This document shows, piece by piece, positions 31,629 to 40,599 of a stretch of 64,000 nucleotides of DNA (the stretch's first letter is position 1; each line of letters starts with the position of its first letter). A program made the position numbers and the translations under genes. The notes beneath the pieces were generated by a model. The model was not told where the DNA came from. It searched no databases and worked only from the letters and a program-made list of their open reading frames with translations. The stretch comes from Natronorubrum bangense (GTDB lineage: Archaea; Halobacteriota; Halobacteria; Halobacteriales; Natrialbaceae), in assembly GCF_004799645.1 (NCBI RefSeq), contig NZ_CP031305.1:372001-436000 (forward strand), written 5' to 3'.

Positions 31629-33455
31629 TTAGACGCCCCAGAAGACGTAGATGCCGACAGACGTCACCACTGCCAACAGCAGTTGCAGCGGGACGCCGAC
31701 GCGGATGAAGTCCGTGAACTCGTATCCGCCGCGACCGTACACCATAAGATTCGTCTGATAGCCAATCGGCGTCATTAGCGACGTGCTTGCGGCGAACGTC
31801 ACGATCAAGACGAACGAGAAGGGGTCCGAGCCGAGCTCGGTGGCGACGTCGACTGCGATGGGTAACATTAGCGCGACGCTGGCGAGATTGGTGATGATCT
31901 CGGTGATAATCGTCGTGAGCAGATAGAACACCATCAGGAAAACGAGCAACGGGACGACATCCGCCAACGGCGTGATCTGATAGGCGAGATATTCAGCGGC
32001 ACCCGTCTCTTCCATCGAGATCCCAAGCGGGATGACGCCCGCAAGCAGGAAAATGACGTTCCACTCGACTGCGGTATACACTTCCTCGGGTTTGACACAG
32101 CCCGTAATCACCATCCCCGCCATCCCAGCAAGCGCCGTAATAACGATCGGAAGGATATCGAGTGCGGCCACGCTCACGACGAGCGCGACGATACTGACGG
32201 CGATCGGAATTTTCGAGCGACGATACTCCGGCCGCTCGATCTCTTGAGCCAGAACGAAGTTCGGATCAGCCATGAACTGTTCGCGAGCCTCTTTTGTCGA
32301 CTGCACCAGCAACGTATCACCACCTCGCAACACTGCTGTCGAGAGTCGCTGCTTCAGGCGTTCACCCTGTCGATGGATCGCAAGTATTGGACTCCCGAAC
32401 TGTCGTTCGAACTCGCGTGCTGTCATCGATTCACCCGCGATCGGCGGCTCCGGGACGAGGATCACCTCGACGAGCGCCAACTCGTCTGCGTCGGTCACGT
32501 CCGACGCCTCCGTGACAGGGGCAGCTGCGAACTCGAGATCTCGAGAGGTGGTCAGATCGAGCAGTGTCCGTCCACTCGACCGGAACAGGAGTCGATCGTT
32601 GGGACGAATGGTTCTGTTCTCGAGATCCCTGTGGACGACCTTCCCGCGACGCAGAACCCGAAGAATCTCGACGTCCCGACCGAGTTGGATGCTGATCTCG
32701 CCGACGGTGTCGTCGACGAACCGAGAGTTTGCAGGGATCGTCACTTCGGAAACGTAGCCTCGCAGCTGAAACTGACCAGCGAGTTCGTCGTCCGGCGACA
32801 CCCGTTCGGGGATGAGACGGTGGCCGATCGTTAGTAGGTAGATGGCACCGGTTGCGAGCACGAGAACGCCAAGCTGCGTGAACTCGAACATCGAAAACGA
32901 GCGGCCGATGAGACGGCCCGAGATATCGCTTGCGAGGAGGTTCGGTGAGGTGCCGATGAGCGTGAGCATCCCGCCAAGCATCGCGGCATACGAGAGTGGA
33001 ATAAGGAGTTTCGATGGCGACGTGTTCGTCCGATCAGCAAGATCAGACACCATCGGGATCAGCATCGCGACCACCGGCGTATTGTTGATAAATCCCGCAG
33101 TTCCCCCAGCGAGCCCGATCGTTGCGGCCTGTTGTTTGCGTTCGTCGTCGCCAGTTAGCGCAAGTAATCGGTCCCCGAGAATGCGGATCGCACCGGTCCG
33201 TTGAATCCCCTCGCTCAAGACGAACATCGCCAACACCGTCAGCGTCGCCGGATTCGAGAATCCGGAGATTCCGAGTTCAGGTGTGACCTGCGTCCAGGGT
33301 TCGAGTACAACTAGCACGACAACGATTCCGATCGCGGCCATGTCGATCGGAATCGGCTCGAGTGTAAACAGCACGAACGCGATGAAGAGTATCCCGAAGA
33401 CAACGAGGATGTCCGCCTCAATAGCTAGGAAATGAGCAGACAGCAGCACGTCCAT
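31629..33455 (-). CDS. SLC13-family permease with two TrkA-C domains
   Basis: A 608-residue membrane protein of the SLC13/ArsB-NhaD type with about 11 helices split by a cytoplasmic section (about 205-385) holding two TrkA-C domains. The conserved asparagine/threonine hairpins are FINNTPVVAMLIPM in the first half and ITEIITNLASVALMLPIA in the second. Such proteins, common in haloarchaea, are thought to be Na+-coupled sulfate or dicarboxylate carriers; the TrkA-C domains suggest ligand control. Given the sulfur genes upstream, sulfate or thiosulfate is possible but unproven. The gene ends 3 bp from the convergent PPOX gene. Confidence 0.88.
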   Translation of the reverse strand: MDVLLSAHFLAIEADILVVFGILFIAFVLFTLEPIPIDMAAIGIVVVLVVLEPWTQVTPELGISGFSNPATLTVLAMFVLSEGIQRTGAIRILGDRLLALTGDDERKQQAATIGLAGGTAGFINNTPVVAMLIPMVSDLADRTNTSPSKLLIPLSYAAMLGGMLTLIGTSPNLLASDISGRLIGRSFSMFEFTQLGVLVLATGAIYLLTIGHRLIPERVSPDDELAGQFQLRGYVSEVTIPANSRFVDDTVGEISIQLGRDVEILRVLRRGKVVHRDLENRTIRPNDRLLFRSSGRTLLDLTTSRDLEFAAAPVTEASDVTDADELALVEVILVPEPPIAGESMTAREFERQFGSPILAIHRQGERLKQRLSTAVLRGGDTLLVQSTKEAREQFMADPNFVLAQEIERPEYRRSKIPIAVSIVALVVSVAALDILPIVITALAGMAGMVITGCVKPEEVYTAVEWNVIFLLAGVIPLGISMEETGAAEYLAYQITPLADVVPLLVFLMVFYLLTTIITEIITNLASVALMLPIAVDVATELGSDPFSFVLIVTFAASTSLMTPIGYQTNLMVYGRGGYEFTDFIRVGVPLQLLLAVVTSVGIYVFWGV

Positions 33456-33689
33456 ACGAACTGCTCCAGAGAGTTGAAGAAAAAACTACGCAGCCTCACA
33501 TCTCGAACACCTTCTTCGGTTTTGAAAGAGACAGCGTCTGCTGTCGGATGGACGCCAACCACCGCCGGACAGATCAATGAACCTTGGGAATCGTTTCCGT
33601 CGCCTTGAGACTCGCTGTGCCGTCCCTGCGATCCATGTCGCATCCGTCGCCACGACACTGTTAAGCGATCTGCTCCCATAGCACACAGT

Positions 33690-33932
33690 ATGGGATGGAA
33701 ATGTCAGCTGTACGGTCATCAGTGGCGCCACCCCGGGACGTACGAGGTCGTCATCGCGGACGGCTCTGTTCTAGCGTACCCGTTTCAGTGTGCCGTCTGC
33801 GAGAGCGAGATGCTCATGGATACGACTGGGACGCCGCTCTCGGATGACTGGGAGCCGGAATCGGTCGGGACCGAACCGGAACTCGAGCCGGAAGAACCGC
33901 TCTCGCCGTCTGCTGAGTCAGCCGACGAGTGA
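33690..33932 (+). CDS. Small putative zinc-binding protein
   Basis: An 80-residue protein, starting MGWKCQLYGHQWRHPGTYEV, with a Cys-x4-His pair near the N-terminus and CAVCESEM about 35 residues on, giving a C...H...CxxC set able to bind one zinc ion. The last 35 residues are very acidic (DDWEPESVGTEPELEPEEPL), probably a disordered halophilic tail. Small zinc proteins like this are abundant in haloarchaea and mostly of unknown role. TATA-like GTTAAGCG lies about 30 nt upstream of the start. Confidence 0.65.
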   Translation: MGWKCQLYGHQWRHPGTYEVVIADGSVLAYPFQCAVCESEMLMDTTGTPLSDDWEPESVGTEPELEPEEPLSPSAESADE

Positions 33933-33992
33933 CCATCGGCGACTCCAGCGGTCACAGTACGGCCTCGAGAGTTTGAGTGCCGACTGCCGACG

Positions 33993-34463
33993 TCATCGAA
34001 CGATCATCACGGGCACTGGGGCGCGTCTGACGACCGTTTCGGCGACGCTGCCGACCAGAAACCGCTCTGCGCCCGAGCGACAGTGACTGCCCATGACGAT
34101 CCGGTCGACGTCGTGTTCTTCAGCGTACTCGAGGATGACGTCGGCAGGTTCGCCGAACTCGAGGACGGTATCGATGCTGCTGTCGTGTTCGTCGGCGAGT
34201 TCGTGTGCGTCATCGAAGACCGCCTGTGCCTTCTGTTCTGCTTTCTGGTTCCACTCGCGCCAGTACTCCGGCGAGACGGAGCCCGGCGGCGCGCCATCGT
34301 CGAACGTCGGTCGCATGACGTCGATGAGGCTCAGTCCCGATCCAATGGGGTCCATGACGTGACAGACGATGATGTCGGCATCCGGATAGTCGGTGAGTGC
34401 AATCTCGAGTGCTTTCATCGACAGTGGCGATCCCTCGGTCGGAACGAGGATGCGCTGGCCCAT
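33993..34463 (-). CDS. Universal stress protein (UspA)
   Basis: A 156-residue USP starting GQRILVPTEGSPLSMKALEI and ending VMGSHCRSGAERFLVGSVAE with TVVRRAPVPVMIVR. Two details stand out: the usual Asp of the PxDGS start is Glu (PTEGS), and the first glycine of the nucleotide motif is kept but the second is Cys (GSHC instead of GSHG), so nucleotide binding may be altered. The middle contains VSPEYWREWNQKAEQKAQAV, a longer insert than in most of the local USPs. Confidence 0.87.
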   Translation of the reverse strand: MGQRILVPTEGSPLSMKALEIALTDYPDADIIVCHVMDPIGSGLSLIDVMRPTFDDGAPPGSVSPEYWREWNQKAEQKAQAVFDDAHELADEHDSSIDTVLEFGEPADVILEYAEEHDVDRIVMGSHCRSGAERFLVGSVAETVVRRAPVPVMIVR

Positions 34464-34633
34464 ACAGTGTCGACACCACGGCTGCCCACATATAGTGTCG
34501 GCCGCGGCGATCGTGTTGACCGGCGCTGGCGACGCCCGGTCACTGTCGCGGTTTGCCGCTCAGCCCACCGTGTCTCCAGTCGACCTCGAGCGGACCATAC
34601 GCTGATATCCGTGGCTGGTGTACGTGTGTCCGC

Positions 34634-35392
34634 ATGACAGACCAGATTGCGTCGTTCGAGCAGGTCGCCGAATCTCGCGCCGATGCACCGACACTCATCG
34701 AAGGACTCCCCGGACACGGACTCGTCGCAGCGATCGCCGTCGATCAGATCACGGATCAACTCGACCTCGAGCACTACGGCAATATCGCTTCCGAGGAGTT
34801 CCCGCCGGTTGTGACGTTCGAAGACGGCCTCGTCCAGGATCTCGTCCGCGTCTACACCGGGTCGGATCCGTCAGTGATGACCCTCGAGAGCGATCTCGCA
34901 CTCCCCGGACCGTCGTTCGAACCGCTTTCGCGGTGTGTGCTCTCTGAACTCGCCGACGAGTTCAGCCAGGCCATCTTTCTCGCGGGCGCACCAGCGGAGT
35001 CGGAGGAACAGATCGGCGACGTGACCGGCGTTGCGACGACCGAGGAATTCAGAGCGGAGCTCGTCGAGGCCGGCATTCAGGTCCCCGAGGAGCCGGGACT
35101 CGTCGGCGGCATCACCGGCTCGCTCGTGCGCGAGTGCTATCAGGCGGACGTTCCGGCCGCGTTGTTGATCGTCCGCGCTCACCCGTTTCTCCCCGATCCG
35201 GAGGCGGCGAAATCCGTCATCGAGACGGCACTCGAGCCGCTCGTCGAGTTCGACATCGACACGACAGCACTCGACGAGCAGGCTGATGAGATCCAACAGC
35301 GGATGCAACAGGTCGCACAGCAGTACCAGCAACTGGCCGAAGAGCAGGAGAACCAACACCAACAGCGGATGCAGACCGGGATGTTCCAGTAA
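34634..35392 (+). CDS. PAC2-family (proteasome assembly chaperone-like) protein
   Basis: A 252-residue protein of the PAC2 family. It starts MTDQIASFEQVAESRADAPT and shows LIEGLPGHGLVAAIAVDQIT, IFLAGAPAESEEQIGDVTGV and the C-terminal VGGITGSLVRECYQADVPAA pattern. A glutamine-rich coiled-coil tail (about 222-252: QQRMQQVAQQYQQLAEEQEN) follows. Archaeal PAC2 proteins include proteasome-assembly chaperone candidates; a direct role is not proven. A proteasome-fold protein without Thr1 lies 5 kb downstream. The ATG at 34634 is the family-consistent start. Confidence 0.85.
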   Translation: MTDQIASFEQVAESRADAPTLIEGLPGHGLVAAIAVDQITDQLDLEHYGNIASEEFPPVVTFEDGLVQDLVRVYTGSDPSVMTLESDLALPGPSFEPLSRCVLSELADEFSQAIFLAGAPAESEEQIGDVTGVATTEEFRAELVEAGIQVPEEPGLVGGITGSLVRECYQADVPAALLIVRAHPFLPDPEAAKSVIETALEPLVEFDIDTTALDEQADEIQQRMQQVAQQYQQLAEEQENQHQQRMQTGMFQ

Positions 35393-35634
35393 CTACCTGT
35401 CGACGTTTCGATGCGCGTGTCGGTGGTCACCTGTCGTGAACGAACCGACGTCGGCGCCTCACAGCGATGCAACTCGTCTGCGAGGCCCCATAGGATGCTC
35501 GCTGTTGGCGACCACCACCGTCGACCCAGCGGGCAGTGGTCGGTGAACGGGACCACCCGGCATATACTCGTCTGTCCGACTGTCAGTTAAACCTCGAATG
35601 GGTACTATGCAGTCATAGGCCGTATATTGTTTCG

Positions 35635-36111
35635 ATGGAAGACACTGAGCGATTTTCGCGACGAACAGCGATGACAATGGTGGGCGCAACAGGTATCGCA
35701 CTTCTTGCCGGCTGTAACGACGACGACGACGAGGAACCCGACGACGAAGAGCCTGCGGAGGTCGACATCGAAGAGTGGGAAGATGTCGACGAGTTCTATT
35801 TCGACGGACAGATCGAATTCTGGGGTGGTGTCGAACCGGCGATTATCGAAGGCGAAGAGAACCCGACGATCACGCTCATCGAGGGCCAGGAGTACGACTT
35901 TACCTGGGTTAACGTCGATGGCGTCGAACACAACTTAGAGATCCGTGACGAAGACGGCGACATCGTCGATGATTATCAGAGCGATGACGTCAGCGAAGAG
36001 GGCGAAGAAGCGTCGGTCGACAGCGTCGTCGCGACCGAAGAGATGGTGACCTACATCTGTCGGTACCACGAGACGACACAGGTCGGAGACATCAACGTCG
36101 AAACAGTGTGA
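35635..36111 (+). CDS. Tat-exported cupredoxin-like lipoprotein with atypical ligand set
   Basis: A 158-residue secreted protein. Twin arginines (SRRTAMTMVG) and a lipobox LAGC with Cys27 indicate Tat export and lipid anchoring on the outer membrane face. An acidic linker (DDDDEEPDDEEP) leads into a cupredoxin domain (about 55-158). Possible copper ligands are His99 (VEHNLEIRD), Cys142 and His145 (YICRYHETTQVG). The usual axial Met two or more residues after the second His is absent; Thr148 or Gln149 is in its place, as in stellacyanin-like proteins, or the site is non-functional. It resembles halocyanin and probably carries electrons at the membrane surface. Confidence 0.82.
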   Translation: MEDTERFSRRTAMTMVGATGIALLAGCNDDDDEEPDDEEPAEVDIEEWEDVDEFYFDGQIEFWGGVEPAIIEGEENPTITLIEGQEYDFTWVNVDGVEHNLEIRDEDGDIVDDYQSDDVSEEGEEASVDSVVATEEMVTYICRYHETTQVGDINVETV

Positions 36112-36240
36112 CGACTCCTGTTCGGACAGCAACAGCGTCCCAAACCGGGTTTTGACCTGGGCAGCGAGCCGATCAATTGTGGCCAGCGGTCACCTCACGC
36201 GTGTTCACTGCTCGCCGTGGCGACGGCCGGGAACGGCGCG

Positions 36241-37155
36241 CTAGTCCGCACCCATCGGCACACAGACAACCGGCACGTCGGCGTTCCGGACGACGTTCTC
36301 CGTGACGCTGCCGATGAGATGGCGCTCCATTCCAGCGCGTCCATGTGTTCCGATGACGATGAGATCGATCTCGTTGTCGTCGGCGTAGGTCAAGATCACC
36401 CTCGCTGGCGGCCCACTCGCGACAGTTCCCGTGACGCTGACGCCGTCTGTTACGGCCTGTTCACGAACGCTCTCGAGTGCGTTCTGGCCGACGTCCTCGA
36501 GTTTTCTCAGGAGTGTTTCCGGTTCCGTAGCCTGCTGCAAGCGGCCCGTGTCGGCCGAGTAGAGCGCGTGGACCACAGCATCGAACACGCCTGCGAGGCC
36601 GATACCCCAGTCGACGGCGACCCCCGCTCCGTCGCTACCGTCCGTCGGCAGGAGAACGTTCTCAGTTCGGTCTGGAGAGAGCGGTTCGGTGCTCGCTTCT
36701 GGTGGGACCGCCAGCACCGGGACGGCGACTGTCCGAAGGACGTTTTCAGTCACGCTCCCGAGTGCCACCCGTTTGAGCCCGGTCCGACCTTTCGTCCCCA
36801 TCGCAATCATGTCAATCTCGGCTGCGTCGACGTATCTCTCGATAGCGCTAAACGGAGTCCCACGTTCGGTCGTCGTCGTGACGTCGAGCTCCGGCGCCCG
36901 CTCTCGAGTCATCCGTGCAACGGCGTTGACAGCTGTCTCGGCGTCGGCCTCAAGCGCCGCCTGTTCGCCATCCCCGTCGGCTCCGAGAACGGAGGTGATG
37001 GTCTCAAGCTCCGACGTATCGATAACTGAGAGGACGTGGACATCAGCTCCAGCCACAGCAGCCAGATCGACGCCTCGTTTCGCTCCAGCAAGTGCCCTGT
37101 CGCTCCCATCCGTCGGAAGGAGCACCGAGTTGACTGCGTTGATAACGGCTGACAT
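36241..37155 (-). CDS. Tandem universal stress protein (two UspA domains)
   Basis: A 304-residue protein with two UspA domains (about 1-150 and 160-304). Domain 1 reads NSVLLPTDGSDRALAGAKRG and AMGTKGRTGLKRVALGSVTE; domain 2 reads NVLLPTDGSDGAGVAVDWGI and VIGTHGRAGMERHLIGSVTE with NADVPVVCVPMGAD at the end. Both nucleotide motifs look intact. The ATG at 37155 is below a TATA-like CAGTTATTATGTAAG on the minus strand; upstream codons of the open frame run through the promoter. It faces a long AT-rich gap shared with the USP-like gene at 37739. Confidence 0.9.
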   Translation of the reverse strand: MSAVINAVNSVLLPTDGSDRALAGAKRGVDLAAVAGADVHVLSVIDTSELETITSVLGADGDGEQAALEADAETAVNAVARMTRERAPELDVTTTTERGTPFSAIERYVDAAEIDMIAMGTKGRTGLKRVALGSVTENVLRTVAVPVLAVPPEASTEPLSPDRTENVLLPTDGSDGAGVAVDWGIGLAGVFDAVVHALYSADTGRLQQATEPETLLRKLEDVGQNALESVREQAVTDGVSVTGTVASGPPARVILTYADDNEIDLIVIGTHGRAGMERHLIGSVTENVVRNADVPVVCVPMGAD

Positions 37156-37738
37156 AGCGGAGAACTCTAATAGCTTACATAATAACTGTACTGGGCAGCG
37201 AGGATCGATAACAACGTGTTTCGATCGTTGGATGCGGTTCCCACACAGGAGCGATTCGTGTTCGTCCCGTCCGCGACTATCCGATCGAAGCATATTCAGT
37301 TCGTGCTGTACCATCAGGTGTGTATAAGCACTCCTTACCACTGTGTTTCAATCCGAGTAGTAGCTGTTAACTGACACACCCGCCATATGACGGTGTATTA
37401 TCAAGTGTAGTTACAAACATACGTATGTAAACCATTGCTGTTAGCAAGATCATATTACCAGCCGTCGGATGGGTGGAATAGAATGCTGACACGAGGAATC
37501 TGCCAGACGATTTCGTCAACCCGTACTGCCCTCTTCACCAGTACTCGACTGGATAAGATACTAATTCACGTAGTATGACAATCCTATCATTTTGATAGTA
37601 TCGGCCAGCATAACTCATACTCGAGCGACCGTTGTTGCCCCCAACTCTCGACCGTCGCTATCTGGAGCCAACACACACGCATGGGATCGTGTGCGTTCGC
37701 CCCTCGAAGTTATTGGGCAGGGCATGGAGGCGGTACGT
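37156..37738. other. AT-rich divergent regulatory region (583 bp)
   Basis: No convincing gene on either strand. The GC content is clearly lower than in the flanks between about 37360 and 37620. Notable are a perfect 12-bp palindrome ACATACGTATGT (37417-37428) and a small hairpin CTATCA-TTT-TGATAG (37584-37598). TATA-like elements serve the minus-strand USP (37176-37186) and the plus-strand USP-like gene (about 37708). Confidence 0.45.
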
Positions 37739-38230
37739 ATGACGTTCGTCGTCCCATTCGATGGTTCGGAACTCGCAGAAGCCGCTCTCGTCAGGGCAGT
37801 CGAGTACGGCGACGCGCTCGAGGAAGACGTGACAGCGGTGACTGTCGTCCCGGAACGAAAGCGCTACGCTCGAGAGAAGGGGTGGATCGGCGAGGACGAG
37901 GCGTACGACGTCGAGGCTGTCGTCGAGCGCCTTCGTGAACAGGTGCACTCGCTCACACCGGCGGTGTCGTTCGAGTACGAGCGGATACGGGAGTTTCCGC
38001 CTGAAGCACGGATCGCCGGCCACATCGAGCAGTTGGCACTGGAACACGACCCGAGCGTCGTCTTCCTCGGCAGCGACAACGTCGGCCGCGTCGTGACACC
38101 GTTGACGAGCGTCGGCGTTCATATCGCTGCCGAGGAGTCCTACGACGTGTTCGTCGTTCGCCAACGCGCTCCACCTAACGTCGATCGTATCCAGCCCCAC
38201 ACCGAGTTTTACGACGACGACTCGACGTAG
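37739..38230 (+). CDS. Non-canonical USP-like protein, FLG-S/T-DNVG subfamily
   Basis: A 163-residue protein with a USP-type fold start (TFVVPFDGSELAEAALVRAV) but a changed nucleotide loop: FLGSDNVGRVVTPLTSVGVH replaces the GxxGx9G(S/T) motif, so ATP binding as in MJ0577 is doubtful. A paralogue at 58017 keeps PFDGS-LAEAAL-RA-EYG-AL-EDV and FLGTDNVG----P-TSV, showing this is a distinct lineage and not random decay. The last part, RQRAPPNVDRIQPHTEF, is also mirrored in the paralogue (YYAPPSISEIQLEKG). The ATG at 37739 fits the TATA-like GTTATTGGG; ATG 37724 is an alternative. Confidence 0.8.
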   Translation: MTFVVPFDGSELAEAALVRAVEYGDALEEDVTAVTVVPERKRYAREKGWIGEDEAYDVEAVVERLREQVHSLTPAVSFEYERIREFPPEARIAGHIEQLALEHDPSVVFLGSDNVGRVVTPLTSVGVHIAAEESYDVFVVRQRAPPNVDRIQPHTEFYDDDST

Positions 38231-38262
38231 GTGGGACTCGAGCTACACGATGCCTGCGGCAG

Positions 38263-39084
38263 TCACTGCTCGGTCGTTCGAACGGTCAGGACGGGTGCGC
38301 TCGCCTTCGGCACGACGCGCTGGGAGACACTCCCAAGGACGAGTCGCTCGAGATTCGACTTGCTTTCCGTCCCCATGACGAGCACGTCGACCTCTTCGGC
38401 GTCGACGTAGTCGAGAATGACTTCGTGGGGTTCGCCGTCCGTCACCGTGCCTGTCGCCTCGAGTCCGTGCTCTGCTGCCCGGTCTTCGATGGCTGCGGTC
38501 GTCTGTTTCCCGTGTTCGATGAAGTTCTCCCGAATCTCCGTCGCGTCGGGGTTTACGTCGACCGCATACAGCGTGTGCAGGGTGGCGTCGCAGGCGGCTG
38601 CCAACGAGAGTGCGTGTGCGGTCGCCGCGTTCGCCCCTGCCGAGCCATCGGTTGCGAGACAGACGTCGTCGACCTGGATGCCATCTGCCCCAACCGTCTC
38701 TCGACCGACCGTGAGAACAGGCTGGCGCGCATCACGGATCACCTCGAGGGCGACACTACCGAGCAGCGCCTGTTTCAGTCCAGTTCGCCCGTGTGTGCCG
38801 ACGATGATCGCGTCGACAGCGGTGTCGTCAGCGTACGCCAGGATCTCACTCGCCGGTCGCCCCGTCCGAACAGCCGACGTGGCCTCACACCCCGCATCGA
38901 CGGCGTCGGCTGCGATCGATTCGACAGCCGCCTCGTGTCGCTGGGTGTCTTCGCCCGACTCGGCCTCGACGACGGACAGCACGTGTACCGTCGCCTCGAG
39001 TGTCTGTGCGAGTGAGAGGCCCACTGCCGCCGCGTCTGTTGCGACGTCGCTGCCGTCGGTTGCGATGAGAACGTCATCGTACAT
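38263..39084 (-). CDS. Tandem universal stress protein (two UspA domains)
   Basis: A 273-residue protein with two UspA domains (about 1-135 and 140-273). Domain 1 opens YDDVLIATDGSDVATDAAAV and has IVGTHGRTGLKQALLGSVAL; domain 2 opens VCLATDGSAGANAATAHALS and has VMGTESKSNLERLVLGSVSQ. In domain 2 the glycines of the first turn are replaced (GTES instead of GTHG), so only domain 1 looks fit to bind nucleotide. The gene is convergent with the USP-like gene at 37739 (32 bp apart). Confidence 0.88.
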   Translation of the reverse strand: MYDDVLIATDGSDVATDAAAVGLSLAQTLEATVHVLSVVEAESGEDTQRHEAAVESIAADAVDAGCEATSAVRTGRPASEILAYADDTAVDAIIVGTHGRTGLKQALLGSVALEVIRDARQPVLTVGRETVGADGIQVDDVCLATDGSAGANAATAHALSLAAACDATLHTLYAVDVNPDATEIRENFIEHGKQTTAAIEDRAAEHGLEATGTVTDGEPHEVILDYVDAEEVDVLVMGTESKSNLERLVLGSVSQRVVPKASAPVLTVRTTEQ

Positions 39085-39374
39085 AGGGGTCCGTACAGCG
39101 ACCACGGTCTTTGCTCTGTTGAAATTGTAGGGTGGCCAACGCTGTGCGACGGGCTGCTGTCTCGAGTCGGTAGTGCATTCTCGACGCGTGCGGGCACACC
39201 GCCGGGCATCCGCATGGATGATGGCCGGTATCGCCAGCAGCCACCAGACCGCTGGCGACTCGCCGCTGGGATGAAGCGTATGAGAGCGCCATCGGCTCGA
39301 AGCGCGCGATAGTGTTCGCTTCGAACTCGGTGCCGTTGTCGATGTTTTATTTATTAGACGCCCGAACGACCGGT

Positions 39375-39581
39375 ATGAGCAACGCAACGTTCGAACTCTA
39401 CGAGGACAATGCAGGCAAGTGGCGATGGCGACTCGTCCACGACAACGGTAATATCATCGCCGACAGCGGCCAGGGCTACAGCACCAAACGCCGTGCGAGA
39501 GACGGGATCAAGAGCGTCAAAACCAACGCCCCCGACGCGGTCGTCGAAGAACACATCGTTCGGGAACTCGACGATTCGTAG
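39375..39581 (+). CDS. HVO_2922-type small protein (DUF1508/YegP-like)
   Basis: A 68-residue protein, SNATFELYEDNAGKWRWRLV followed by HDNGNIIADSGQGYSTKRR, the YegP/DUF1508 pattern: a beta-rich repeat in which FELY-D--GKWRWRL-H-NG-IIADSGQGY is diagnostic. The haloarchaeal form is named after H. volcanii HVO_2922, whose locus number is next to a proteasome alpha-subunit gene (HVO_2923). Here too a proteasome-fold protein and an E1-like enzyme follow. The function is unknown. The ATG at 39375 is chosen to match the family; the first 21 codons of the longer frame lie in the promoter. Confidence 0.85.
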   Translation: MSNATFELYEDNAGKWRWRLVHDNGNIIADSGQGYSTKRRARDGIKSVKTNAPDAVVEEHIVRELDDS

Positions 39582-39695
39582 AGGGACGTCGAACCCCGCT
39601 GGTGGTGTTTTGAGCCAGCACTATCGTAGCCACTGACGAGCGGTGGCGACGAGCGTTCGGTGAACGTTATTCAGGCTTGGCGTCGGAGTCGTCGC

Positions 39696-40505
39696 ATGGT
39701 GCAGCCACTCGACTCGAGGCAGCGCAACCGCTACTCACGCCAGCTCATGATCGATTCGATCGCCGACTCCGACCAGCGATCACTGCTGTCGAGCCGCGTT
39801 CTCGTCGCTGGTGCGGGCGGCCTGGGTTCGTCGGTGATTCAGTATCTGGCAGCAGCCGGTGTCGGGACGGTTGGAATCGTCGATGACGGGCGCGTCAAAC
39901 GCTCGAACCTCCAGCGACAGGTCGTCCACACCGTCGACGACATCGGCGAGCCAAAAGTCGAGAGCGCAGCCCGATTCATCGACGCGCTCAACCCCGACGT
40001 CACGGTTGAGACACACGCCACCCGGATCACACCCGACACCGTCGCGTCGCTTCTTAGGAGGTACGACGTGGTCGTCGACGGGTTGGACAACTTCGCAACA
40101 CGATTTCTCGTCAACGACGCCGCTCGACTCGCTGCCGTCCCGTTCGTCCACGGGGCAGTGTACGAACTCGAGGGACAGCTCACGGTGTTTCGTCCCGGCG
40201 GTCCCTGCTATCGGTGTCTGCTTCCGGCGGCTCCGGACGAAGAGACAGTGCCGTCCGACGAACCAATGGGCATCTTTCCGTCGGTTCCTGGGACGATCGG
40301 CACGCTGCAGGCGACGGAAGTGCTCAAGTGCCTCCTTGATCTCGGCGAGCCACTCGACGATGAACTGTTGCGATACGATGCTGCGGACGCGACGGTCGTC
40401 CGGACGCCGCTCGAGCCGAACCCAGACTGTCCGCTCTGTGGGTCCGACGAGATCGACGACATGGACGACATCGACTACGACGACCGGTACCGAATCGAGG
40501 ACTGA
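39696..40505 (+). CDS. E1/ThiF/MoeB-like adenylyltransferase lacking the catalytic cysteine
   Basis: A 269-residue ThiF/MoeB/UbaA-family protein. The ATP-binding features are present: GAGGLG (39-44), VDDGRVKRSNLQRQ (R and Q of the adenylation site), GEPKVESA (catalytic Lys) and VDGLDNFATR. Zinc ligands are CYRC (171-174) and CPLC (245-248). At the position of the thioester-forming Cys (for example Cys184 of ThiF), before the GIFPSVPGTIGTLQATE helix, this protein has Asp188 (VPSDEPMG). It could still adenylate a ubiquitin-like C-terminus but not form the thioester. It is shorter than UbaA and has an acidic tail. The ATG at 39696 is the most likely start. Confidence 0.85.
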   Translation: MVQPLDSRQRNRYSRQLMIDSIADSDQRSLLSSRVLVAGAGGLGSSVIQYLAAAGVGTVGIVDDGRVKRSNLQRQVVHTVDDIGEPKVESAARFIDALNPDVTVETHATRITPDTVASLLRRYDVVVDGLDNFATRFLVNDAARLAAVPFVHGAVYELEGQLTVFRPGGPCYRCLLPAAPDEETVPSDEPMGIFPSVPGTIGTLQATEVLKCLLDLGEPLDDELLRYDAADATVVRTPLEPNPDCPLCGSDEIDDMDDIDYDDRYRIED

Positions 40506-40599
40506 GACGAACGGTGCCAGTCAACGGGGCTCGAAGATGGCCTTTGTTCGATCGGCTCCGACCCCGATCTTCATGTCGCTCGTTCGTCTACTGCAGTCT

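Noticed and set aside
39622..39641. A fifth copy of the upstream inverted-repeat element before the E1-like gene
   Set aside because: Only one end (CTATCGTAGCCACTGACGAG) matches and the orientation is opposite; the core and the other end are missing.
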